Shown here: in pieces, positions 45,803 through 56,600 of the stretch
How positions within the stretch are numbered: position 1 is the first letter of the stretch
How the letters are laid out: each line of letters starts with the position of its first letter
From: Phyto melanocephala
Lineage: Eukaryota; Arthropoda; Insecta; Diptera; Rhinophoridae
NCBI GenBank assembly: GCA_941918925.1
Contig: OW799234.1
Coordinates: 48,018,412 to 48,082,411, forward strand
Length of the DNA stretch: 64,000 bases
Direction: 5' to 3'
Notes under the pieces: generated by a model
What the model was told of the DNA's origin: nothing
The model's input: the letters and a program-made list of their open reading frames with translations, nothing else
Database searches by the model: none
Program-made: the position numbers and the translations under genes

Positions 45803-45986
45803 TTTGGTCGTTTAGTCTCTGTTGGCGTAAATTATAATAAAAATGTCTTCGTTCTCTACTTAGGGGTACTTTTCGCCTAGTCTCAGTTCGTCTGCTATCG
45901 TACTCTACTCCTGAATCCCCCGAGGAGGTTATCCAGTCCAAAGGTTCTGTCGTAGATCCGTCTGTGTCGTAACTAGAGTCGGACAT
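45795..45986 (-). CDS. Short upstream frame overlapping the gag start (63 codons)
   Basis: A 63-codon frame rich in Ser/Thr/Asp/Arg ends in a TAA that overlaps the gag ATG by a few bases (AATGGCTAA). It might be an upstream frame influencing gag translation, or an N-terminal extension accessed by frameshifting. I recognise no domain. Confidence 0.4.
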   Translation of the reverse strand: MSDSSYDTDGSTTEPLDWITSSGDSGVEYDSRRTETRRKVPLSRERRHFYYNLRQQRLNDQNG

Positions 45987-46863
45987 AAGTTTGGGGAACT
46001 TTTTCTTACACTCAGAGTTATAAACCTATTCTTTCGGTTTGAAGTTTATGTTTTTTACTCAGAAAATCTGCACTTGCTTTCCTTGTTAAGACTATTCGAA
46101 AATGTAATTTTTTGTCTACAAAATTCTTAAGTTTAATTTAGACTTAATTTTAATTTTCACGTTTCTTAAAAAGATAGTTTACATTTATAATCTTAGCTCA
46201 AAGTTTTACTTAACTTACATTAAAATGATTATCTTCTGTATCATCTTGATTTGTTTGTTTCTTGTCAGTTGGGTTGATGTAGATGTTTTTGTTGGTTTGT
46301 CTATTCATTTGTTTCTTGATCCTGTTGTCGTTTCTGTTAACTTCTCGTTGTTACTTCTATTGTTTGTTGGGTTGATGTAGGTATTTTGTTGTTTTGCTTG
46401 TTGATTCTGTTGTTGCTTGGTTTTTTGATGGTTGTATTATAGATATTTTGTCGATTTGTTGGTTGATTTGTTTGCTGTAGATGATTTTTCAGAGAATATT
46501 AATTGTTCAAAGCTTTTAAATCTCCTTTTTTTCCTATTTCTTGGCTAAAGATGGGTAAATGTTACCTTAATTTAATTAAACATTCTTATTTGGTGTTTCT
46601 TTTTTATTTTTATAATTTTAGCGTTTTCTTTTAGTTAATATAAGGAGGATTTATTTTAACGTTCTTTTATTTATTCACTTTTTCATTAATTCAAAGTTTT
46701 AGTTTATAAAAATGTATTTTAACTTCTTTCATTTAGTTCAGAGTTTAGTCTTTTATTTTTATTAAAGTTTTAATTTTTGAAAATGTTGGTGACCGAGAAT
46801 TAATCCTTTTCATCACTTTTACTAAGGTTCTCTAGTTCACACTTACACACAATATTTTATTTT
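45987..46863 (-). other. Errantivirus 5' leader
   Basis: About 880 bp between the primer site and the small upstream frame, low in complexity (many CAACAA/AACAAA words on the minus strand). It contains the proposed env leader exon ending at 46219 and probably packaging signals that I cannot locate. Confidence 0.6.
46213..46244 (-). promoter_or_regulatory. Proposed env leader start codon and splice donor
   Basis: On the minus strand an ATG at 46244-46242 is followed by an open hydrophobic-coding stretch of 26 nt ending at 46219, then GTAAGT (46218-46213), a strong donor. Joining to the acceptor at 41289 preserves the env frame and would supply the hydrophobic signal sequence that the internal ATG lacks. 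Inferred, not shown. Confidence 0.6.
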
Positions 46864-46876
46864 ACGTTGGGCGCCA
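46864..46876 (-). other. Primer-binding site (tRNA-Lys type)
   Basis: On the minus strand TGGCGCCCAACGT starts at the last base of the 5' LTR. It matches the 3' end of a lysine tRNA, the primer used by gypsy-group elements. Confidence 0.85.
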
Positions 46877-47411
46877 GTTAAATAAATTAACGTTTATTTT
46901 TCGAGTACTTGACTACGACTGAATAGTGTAGTCCATAAACTTTATTTTATAATTAAAAACGGTAAACAATGTAGACGTATCGTCAGCAAAAAAATTACAA
47001 TAATGATTGGGGCACAATGTGTTGGGAAAGACTTAAAATTAGTTGGAATTTATTAAATGAGAATAAAAAATAAAATACTGTAAAATTAGTTGGAATTTAT
47101 TAAATGAGAATAAAAAATAAAATATTGTAAAATTAGTTGGAATTTATTAAATGAGAATAAAAAATAAAATACTGTAAAATTAGTTGGAATTTATTAAACG
47201 AGAAATAAGAAATAGAATATTGTTGTGAAATACGTTGACAGCATGTGCAGACTGATTTCCTGAATTCTGGGAAATTAGTCTGGCAAAAGGTGCAGTGAAA
47301 GATTATGCCTTTTAAATTGGGGCAGTGTGGGAAATCTTTTATTTTAGAAATTAATGACTTTGTATTTTACGATTCCACGAATTGAGTGGTAGAACATTAG
47401 GGGTATTAACT
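46876..47411 (-). repeat. 5' LTR (536 bp)
   Basis: Identical to the 3' LTR except for one additional 47-bp tandem unit (four against three). In minus orientation it begins AGTTAATACCCC and should carry the promoter. Confidence 0.95.
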
Positions 47412-47415
47412 TGTA

Positions 47416-47692
47416 TTTCAATTTGGACAGATTTAAGTCGCCAGCCTGCTGTTATTTAATGCTTCAAGCAACTTAGAAAGCATTGTGATAGGCTTTGTAA
47501 AAAATGTGATTGTATGTGTTACACCGATAATGATTGATATAAAAAGAGACACAACAATGCGACGGTATATTACATACAAACACATTTTTACAAATACTAC
47601 GAAAGGCTTGACAAGTAGTTTGATCGTATCTTCAAAATATATCAGCCATGAAAAATTCCTTCAGTTTATTGTTTGTATGAGTTTAGTAGAGA
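47416..47692 (+). other. Probable 5' leader of the hAT transposase gene
   Basis: About 280 bp between the retrovirus target duplication and the hAT start codon. The 76-codon frame at 47485 overlaps the hAT start in another frame and has no recognisable features. Confidence 0.45.
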
Positions 47693-49630
47693 ATGGGTCG
47701 CAAAAGAGAATTTGAACTAGAAAAATATGTTGTATTTGATAAGGAAAATAATACATCGAAATGTATTATTTGTAAAAAAATGCTTAAAGGACGGATATCT
47801 GGAAATATAAAACGCCATTACGAGGTCATGCATAATATTAAAATACAACACACTGATAGCTGCTTACAGGATTTATCAGTAAATAAACGAATTAAAAATG
47901 CAAAAATTTCGTTAGAAAAAAATGAATTTTTATTATGTTGTGTTGGTTTAGTAACAGTCAAAAATATTCCATTTAGAATATTCGACGATAAAGAATATTT
48001 TAAAAAAATTTTGCGACCTTATGAAGATATTCACGGAACAAATTTATCCTCTAAAAATATTGTGTGTATAATGAACAGTGTTGCAAATGAAATAAAGCTA
48101 AACATTTCAAAATCTATCAACAAAAAATTAATCTGCTTAAAAATTGATGTTGCTACGCGTATGGAAAAAAGTATACTGGGTATTAATATACAATATATCA
48201 AAGACTCAAAAATTATAATTCATACCATTGGCATGATTCAGTTGAAAAAACGACATACAGCTCAGTTCCTAAAGCAAGAAATAATAAATTGTTTAAATGA
48301 GTTTAAAATTGACATCTCTCAGATTTACGCTTGTACTTCTGACAATGGAGCGAATGTTATTAAAACGTCAAAATTATTACAAGAACTACAGGAGGAGGTA
48401 TTGGCGCAAGAAAATGATGATATTTTTGATGATAATGACAAAAACTTCGATGAAATTCATTCGTCTCTTTCCTCCGTTATGGCAGTTGTTAGATGTGCTG
48501 CGCATACGATTCAACTAGCTGCTCATGATGTTTTGAAAACTGTTCAGCCAGAAATAGATGAATGCCGTAAAATATCAAAAGAAATAAGAAATATAGTTCG
48601 GAATAATAATTCAGCCAACTTACAAATGCCTTTACTTGATAATACTACGAGGTGGAATTCTACGTATAAAATGATAAAATCGCTAGAGAATTTAAAAGAA
48701 TATATTGAAAGTACTAATAATATAAACACTTTTGAATTAGATTGGAATTTTATAAACAAGTTTATAAAGGCCTTTATGCCTTTATCGGAGTGCACTAATA
48801 AATTCCAACTCGAACAATATATAATCGGTGATTTCTTCAGAGATTGGTTATGTTGTGAAGTTCAACTCAAACAGATGGCGAATGAAAATATTTACGCCAA
48901 AAACTTATTAAATTCTATGAACAGAAGAAAACAAAACCTGTTAGTAAATGAGGCGTTTATTTCAGCAATTTATTTAGATCCCCGATTTAATTTCACCCTT
49001 ACACCATTTTTATCAGAAGAACAAAAAAAATCGCAGTGGTAAGTAAGTCGTTATATATTAAAAATTACATAGGTATTTACTCTTAAACATGTTTTATAGA
49101 ATAATTAAATTCGAGAAAACATCATTAAATTCTTGTTTCTCTTTCAGAGTCATCTGCTAAAAACTCAAGAAATTATTAAACGTTTGGCAGGTCAAAATAC
49201 AGACATTCAAAACGGTTTGATTAAGAACAACTGTCTACCCTCAAGTTCTGAAAAATTTGCTTTATTAGAAGCTGAAATGAATTTGCTTATTGAACAAACT
49301 CCGCCTACGGATCGAACAACGAAACAAAAATTAGAAAATTTATGCAACGGAGAAAGAGTTCCTTTTGAAACAAATATTTTGGAGTATTGGAAAAACACAA
49401 AACTAGCAGATGCAGAAATAGGCTCATTGTTAGATGTAGTGTTGTCTGTCCCGGCAACACAAGTTTCTGTCGAAAGAGCTTTTAGTGCTCTCTCAATAAT
49501 ATTAACAAAAATGAGATCAAAGCTATCAAAAGATACTATAAACAATTTGCTTTTAGTAAAACTTAATAAGAATTTAATTGAATATGTAACAATAAAAAAC
49601 GAAACCACGGAACAATTACATATGATATAA
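47693..49630 (+). CDS. hAT-family transposase, probably two exons (about 608 residues)
   Basis: Exon 1 (47693-49038) begins with a BED-type zinc finger: C24, C27, H42, H47. The RNase H-like core follows, with the first Asp in LKIDVATRMEKS, the second in ACTSDNGAN, and the RCAAHTIQLAAHD motif typical of hAT proteins. The reading frame stops at TAA 49040-49042, but GTAAGT at 49039 is a good donor. Splicing to AG at 49148-49149 continues the frame as HLLKTQEII through 49630. Exon 2 carries VSVERAFSAL (third acidic residue) and the dimerisation block (LSKDTINNLLLVKLN). The length and residues are those of a complete transposase. Without the intron it would be a truncated protein plus an orphan end. 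It could be active or recently so. Confidence 0.85.
49039..49149 (+). other. Proposed 111-bp intron in the hAT transposase gene
   Basis: GTAAGTAAG at the 5' end and a T-rich tract ending TTTCAGAG at the 3' end; the last AG restores the frame (phase 2). Size is normal for fly introns. Confidence 0.65.
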
Positions 49631-49639
49631 TATTTATTT

Positions 49640-50002
49640 TTATATATTTTGTTTTTATTTAGACTCATATATATATCTTTTTTGAATTACTGTCCGATGA
49701 ATAAATAAAAATTAAACTAATACAAATCAATAAATTTGTTAAAATTTTATTATGAGAATTTTTGTAAAGAATCTTAGGTTTATACTTGTGGCAACTTGTT
49801 TTTTAATTTTTTGCGACATACATACCTAAATGCATACACAATTTTTTTACTAATATTTGGTGCCGGCAGAAACAATGTTTCATATGTAGGTTTTGTTTTT
49901 GTATTTCTTTCATTCATAAACGGAATACTTTGTTATAGTGTGTTGGTTTTTTAAACTGCTAAGCGGTACACAAACATCATACTTACAAACATTACACGTA
50001 TA
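49640..50002. other. 3' flank of the hAT gene
   Basis: AATAAATAAA near 49700 may serve as a polyadenylation signal. The word gtggcaacttg at 49788-49798 is a possible hAT right end (reverse complement caagttgccac), though no matching 8-bp duplication is seen. Confidence 0.4.
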
Positions 50003-50394
50003 CAGTCGGATTCGGGTAAGGGAACTTGATAATTGAAGGATTTATTTTTTTGGCTTATGCAAGATTTTCATTAATAAAAAACTTTGGATAAATTGAAACC
50101 ATTTTGGTTAAATAGATTTTCTACTTTTTATATTGTTTTAAACAAAATAAGAGAAAATGTTGCACTACAGTGCAACAAATTAGCTGTAGCATTGTATTTC
50201 GTCGTGTATTAATAAGAAATTTTTTCTACTAAGCAGTGTTTGCTTTATTGAAGTTTGTAGCTTTAAAAACATAAAAGCTGTAAAACTGATTTTCCCTTAA
50301 GCGAACTCATTTTCTTTAAAATATAGTAAAAATATTTAATTGTAGTTAAGTGATTTCTTCAATTAAACGGCGGCAGCTTAACCGAATCCGACTG
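50003..50394. mobile_element. Tigger/mariner-type MITE (392 bp)
   Basis: Ends cagtcggattcgggtaag and, reverse-complemented from the right, cagtcggattcggttaag are nearly perfect inverted repeats, flanked by TA at both sides (50001-50002 and 50395-50396). No coding capacity. Confidence 0.8.
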
Positions 50395-50579
50395 TATTAC
50401 ATATTTTTCTATACACACATTTTTTTTATGTGGCGCCGAAAAAAATGTTTGTGTTGTATTCCTTGCAAGGGATGATTTTCACATATACCTTTTTATTGAT
50501 GTCGTTTGTTTTTTAGGTATTGTTGTTGTTAAAAGAGGCATTGGGTACAGTGTGACACACAACTTTTTACCTATACACA

Positions 50580-50838
50580 CATATCGATGCCTTACTTCCT
50601 CAACCTCGTATCTTAAAAAATAAAATTTTTCAGGAGAAAAAAAACGGTTAATCTTTTTATACTTCGGTGTTTGGTAAAAAGTTTAAATGCAATTATTAAG
50701 GAATTGATTGTATTTATGTATATTAGTAGTAATAATATACTAAGCATTTTTAGTTAAAGCATAAAACAATCGTTTGATATGAAAAACTCAAAACCGTATT
50801 TTTAAGTTACGAGGTTGAGGAATTAAGGCATCGATATG
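50580..50838. mobile_element. Foldback MITE (about 259 bp)
   Basis: The left arm catatcgatgccttacttcc and the following ctcaacctcgtatctt are repeated inverted at the right end (gttgaggaattaaggcatcg, then atatg). Arms are about 40 bp with few mismatches. A TA duplication is possible, but the palindromic ends make the border uncertain. Confidence 0.7.
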
Positions 50839-53289
50839 CTTATATATAAAGTAGCTTTTATACCGAGTTACAATTTAAGACAAACAAGGATTTTTAATTT
50901 ACTGAGTAAAAAAAATTAGGAATGTAATGAATTTTCTGTTTACATTTTCAGGTATATATGTGTTTTGCTAATACGCATATCCTTTTAAGACTTTACCTTT
51001 TTATATAAATGCCTAATTATTTTATTAGACCTATAAAGTTGTTTTTCTTGTCCGTATCTTTAAATCAATTATAATTAAATTTATGAGGATACAAATATTA
51101 TATACGTATGTATGGATATATAAAATATAATATTTATACACGATACAGCTATTTATATACATATAAGCAAAATCCAATCTGTTAAGTACGCATTGTGTTG
51201 TTTAAATTATTATGATTGCTACTGTACATTATTTAATGTTAAGATTTTTTTCATACCACAAACAACAACAAATAAAAAGAGGAAATTTTTAAAACAAACT
51301 ATTCGTTTTTGATTAATTTTGCTTTGAATGAAATATATTAAATTTGTGAGAAGAATGAAACACGACGAATTTTAAAAATAAAAATTGTATTGCAAACGAA
51401 ATCAATAAAAAAAAATATTTTTATATTATTTGCGAAAAGAATGAAAAAAAATAAAAATACTAAATAGAATTTGACTCACAACTTTTATCGTTTTTAATTC
51501 AGAGCATAATCCAAAAAACAAGCGAAAAAAATGAAATTGTGTTCACAAACATAATTTTTTGCGTACTATGATATAAACCTTTGGAGCTCTGATTAAATAA
51601 AGTAGGGAGCAGTGATTTTTCAATGTTTTTACTTGAGGATAGCAAAAAGCTTTTTTGTGCAGCTAAGAAGTTCTAATATTCTCTGCAGAGTACAGAATAT
51701 TTTCAGAGAACATCTTCTATATAACAAAACCGTTAAGTCACAGTGTAAAACCTTCATATTTAACTTGAATGGTATCTGAGGTTGCATTATAGAGGACCTA
51801 ATAAAATTATTTATTTGTTATTACAAGTCCCTTAGTTTAAAATTTAGATAGTGACAAAAATCTTTCCATCCTATGTCATTTTTGCGTTTTTATTAATACA
51901 AGGGCTTTCTGAAAATTGTCCCAGCATATTCGTAGAAATTATTGCTGATGGCATACATTGAAATAAATCTTCTTCGGATCTACAAAATCCATAGATCTAA
52001 ATTAATTTTGTAAACAAATATTTAATCCTGTAAAAAAATCTGCGTAAAGGGAGTTTATCTCTGAGCTCTGCGATGGAGTTGAGAAACTTTCTTTTAAAGT
52101 CCAGGACATCCATGATAGATGAGATAGATAATTCAAGCAGAAAGTGAGATCATATCTTGAACATTGAATTATTTATTAATACGAACAAATCAAAAACTTT
52201 TAAATTGAACATCAGATGGCCTTAAATAATTAAAAAAGTAGAGAAAAAGTCCTCTTTCAGAATCTGCTACATTCTAACCATTAGCCACTTTCATATGGAA
52301 GAAATAATTTTTTTACAATCAAACATAGCAAAAAAGAGATAATAGTGAATGCATGTGTTCAGTGCATAATTAGGTGGTTCAATTTAGGTGAAACATGCAT
52401 TAATTTAACATAACATGTTCAAAATTCATTTCATTCTAACAAGTGCATAGAACTCATATAAAGTAGATGAAAAGAAACGCATGTTTCATGAGTTAATAAT
52501 AGTGTTTTTTTACATAAAGTGTCTAAGGCATGAATAATGAATGCTCTTGCAAAACTATTTCAGAAGTCATGACACTTTAACCTAGTGCACAATTTTTTTG
52601 CTGGAAACATATTCAAATTTACACAATTAAAATTTGCACACAAAAAAGTAATAATTAAAATTTCTGTTCAACTAATACTCTTTGTGGCAAATATTTTTAT
52701 TGATTGCAACTGGTTTTTCAAAATCGAATTAACATGAAAAAAAATACAGAATAAAACATATTAAATTTGTTTGTATTATTGTATAATGGGGTTTTTGGAT
52801 CAAGCTAATAAAAATTTTAACGATAAAAATAACATTGATACAAATTTATTTTAATAAACACAATATACATAAATGCGAATTTATTAATGCATAAAAATAA
52901 AATTGTGAAACATAAAAAGATATTGAGGTTTGTGTATTTAAATTTAAAGTCAAAATTTTGTATGCTTTAATAAATATCCACCTCTTAACCTGACGCATAC
53001 ATAAATGTATTTTATAAAACGTACACCATCAAATCTTTACTGCATTTAAAAATTCAATTAAAAATTAAGGTATAAATAAGTCACATGATGCTAGTATTTT
53101 TATTTATTTTTTTTATTTTTTTTTATTTACATAAAACTAGAGCAAAATCATAAAAGTTGAATGAACTAAAGTAAATCAGTTTAAAAGTGTGTTAAAATAT
53201 TCGCCATAGAAAATTCATTTTTAGTGATTTGTTGCATTAAGTTTAAAGTAAGAATAAAACAGAATGGTCAAACCATATTGCACCATATT
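50839..53289. other. AT-rich non-coding region
   Basis: About 2.4 kb with no frame longer than chance and no recognisable repeat. T-rich tract near 53100-53130. Confidence 0.5.
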
Positions 53290-53640
53290 AATTGTGAGTC
53301 ATATCTTAACGTCAAGTTTTTGTCCAAACTAATTCGACACTTTTTTGTTTCAGTTCAACCAAGAAGAGGTACACAATTGATCTTTTAAGCCTTTTATGAA
53401 AATAGGCGTTGAAATCAGAATAATTTTCGTACATTTCGGGATTTTTTGGTCAGCATAATCAACCAAATATGTCCACGATTGGGAGCATTATATGAAAAAT
53501 TCAGCAAACCAGATCCGTAGAAAATGTTAAAACACCTGTGCGTTATCGCGGGAAACACTGATATTGTTCGCGATAGTATGGCAGAGAGCTGTCAAACTCG
53601 ACTCGTAGTCGTGATCAACAATTGAACATCTCACGAACAT
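53290..53640 (+). pseudogene. Tc3/IS630-like transposase N-terminal remnant
   Basis: The block gagtcatatcttaacgtcaa ... tttggtcagcataatcaacc ... ttcgcgatagtatggcag parallels 13582-13860 and the interior of 1172-1787 and 26563-27173. It codes, in broken frames, for the DNA-binding part only. Confidence 0.55.
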
Positions 53641-56600
53641 TACTGATGCGAATTTTAAATAAAGATTTAAATTAACGCGCCTGAAAGATTCAATTGACTC
53701 AGGAAATGAAACTTTTTAATTATTTCAAGCATTATTAATACGCCGAATGGTTGTTTGAATAGACATAAGTGTATGGTGACATTACAAAGAAAATCATTTT
53801 CAGCTACGCAAATTTTTCACACTTTCGTAAAAAAAAAAAATCCACAAGTGATCGTTGAAAGGAAATGCATTTACAAAGAGTGACTGTTTAGTACAGTTTA
53901 TGCGCTTGTGGCATCGTGGCGAGTATTTCGCCGTTAATTTATTTTACACATGTTTGTCTTAGGTTCTTCTATTATAACAAAAAATATTAAGATAATTCTT
54001 TAAACACTTTTTATTATGTTAACAACTAACTTCATGAGTTTTGGACCATCCTTTATATAACATTGATAGCGAATATTAAAAATTTAACACAATCGAATAT
54101 AAAACTCATACTTTTTGAATATAAGTTTTTTGAATCATTTGTAGAGAATTGCAATTTAGGTTAAAATTTATTAAAAAATTGCTATAAATTACAATCAAAA
54201 GGTCTTTCATTATATGTTTAAGATAATGACTTTTAATTAATTAATTTACATACTTAAAAATCCCCATATAATTTACTGTAGTGTTCAAAAAAGTCTTGCC
54301 TAATACTAAATTGCATAAAAATGAATTATAAGTGTTTTTTTTATCTTTTTGCAGCTTATTATGTCACTTTCATATTGCCAAAGTGATAAAATAGCCAACA
54401 AATAGCTGGAGTATCAAACAAACCCTTTAGTGTCTAATAGCTAATGGCATCAAAATAATTACAAAACAGTATCAGTGTAAACCAAGTAGAAGATAAAAAA
54501 AATACACCAAAATAATATAAAATAAAATGAAATAAAAATTTTGTTGAAATATTGAATATGCAAATGAATAACGAAATTATATTTTGCAATATTTTATAAA
54601 AACAAATTTAAATAGAAACCGCGCATATAAAAAGAAACTATAAACAAATTTGAACGTGAAATTAAAATTAATTAAATTTGTCAGGGTTTGTGTTTTTTTT
54701 ATTTTTATTTTAAATGTTTCTCGTTATTTGCAAAATCTTTAATGTAATTTAATTTGCAAGTCATAATATAAAACAAGCAGATTTAATTATTATGTTAAGA
54801 AAACAAATTATGAAATCCTTGATAAAATCGGACAACATACTTGAGAGAGGACAGAAAAATAGAAAATACTAATTAAGAAGCATAAATAAAAATGCAACTG
54901 TTGTGTGAAACAATTAATTGATTGTTTAGCTAGATATTACTTAAGTGTTTATGGCTTTAGGCTTTTTGTTAGATAGAGAATGCCAAAAATGTTTCATTTA
55001 AATAAAGGGTGTCAAACTTTGTATTGTTTTTATTTTAATAAAAAAAATATTTTCTTTAAGGTGTTAAAAATATTCAGTTTTCGCAAATAAGTTAAAGTTA
55101 AAAATTTAAAATTATGTCGATCCAGTATTTTCCTCGTACTGGTTCCTAACATTTTACCAAGTGGCAGGTGGCACCATTCAGATGAAACCACATATTTTTT
55201 ACGTACAAGTCATAAATTTTTCGCCACAGAAACCTTTGGATAATCTCCTAGTAGTGATTTCCTTTAATCACTGATTCTTAAAATTCGGACACCCTTTAGC
55301 ATTTAAAAATATTTAGTTTTACATTAAAAGATTAATAATGTTTATTTTTATTTAAAATTTTGGGCACGTCTAGTTCACTTTATGTACAAATAAATACAAA
55401 TAATTTAACAATACATAATAAATAATTTAATCAAACAACACGTTTATAACATGCTCTAATAATCTTTATAATTCTGGCGAAAAAACACGATTCTTATGGC
55501 TACACCTTTCAGTTTTAAAATGTACGTTTATCTTAAGGCATTTATTAGAAACTACTTGTAGTTCAGTAATAAGCAGTTTTGTTCGAAACTTTAAAATAAC
55601 ACAATACTTAATTATTAGAACAATATACCAGTGTTTCTTAATCACAATAATCTTACAATGGTCTTATTCTATTTTTAAATAAAGCACATATTCATCAATA
55701 GTTAACACAAAAAATTTTACCCAATTTAATATATATTAAATATATAATTAAAAGCATCTAAAATTTAAATTTTAATTTAATTTTGAGGTGATACAACATT
55801 CTGCTTGTGACTGTATATGCCAAACAATATATAAATTGAAATACAATGTTATATTATAGAAGAGGGTATAAGGGGGTATAAGCGGCGTGGATGACATTTT
55901 TTGGTCTTACAGGAATCTCGCAAGCTGAAATCAGCCTAATGCTGTAAAGTTTTAAGATCCCCTTTGACAATTAATATCAATGATAATAAACTTTTGCATT
56001 TAGAGAAAAAAGGATCTGTAGCTGTTGACGGTTATCTTTTATTATTGTTGACATAATGTCGGTAGAATTCACTCGACCAATATAGTTTCTCTAAGGATAC
56101 TTTTACTATGTCTCTTTGTCTGCTTTTACTTTAGACTTACAAGTCACGAGCTAAGTATTTGACCCCACACATAATTGTATCAAAATAAAAATCGTCACAT
56201 GCTCCCGATTTTAGTGTTACTATTCATTACAAAATATCAGCCCATTTTTTAAATGAAATATTACCCAAATAATAAATTTAAATTACCCTAATATTAAAAA
56301 GATAAGGTAAAACTTGTTTGGGTTGATTTTCTGCCCCAGATATATAATGAAATTTCACCAGAAAATTAGGTTTAGACGTACATAAAACAAAACATTTTTT
56401 TTTATTCATGATAACTTACTTATTTTATACTGAGTTTATGACTTTCTACTTAAATTTTCTTAGCAAAGTATTTGGCGAAATACTATCTATCTCAACTTTA
56501 AGTCTGTATAAAATTATAAATTGATTTTTCTTTTTTTGAAATCTTTTATATAATAATACATTTCAAATAACCACGGTAAAAGCGCAATGCATCACAAAAA

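Larger units (their letters stand above)
39321..47411 (-). mobile_element. Gypsy-group errantivirus (endogenous retrovirus), apparently intact
   Basis: An 8.09 kb element on the minus strand with two LTRs, a 4-bp target duplication TGTA (39317-39320 and 47412-47415), a primer-binding site, a polypurine tract, and full-length gag, pol and env in retroviral order. LTR ends are AGTTAA...TTAACT inverted, as in the gypsy group. The LTRs are identical apart from one 47-bp tandem unit, so the insertion is recent. All frames are open; a -1 frameshift is expected between gag and pol, and env is reached by splicing. Env marks it as an insect errantivirus. Activity cannot be judged from sequence alone. 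Confidence 0.93.

Noticed and set aside
47485..47715. 76-codon frame between the LTR and the hAT gene
   Set aside because: It overlaps the hAT start in another frame and shows no domain; leader sequence is the simpler reading.
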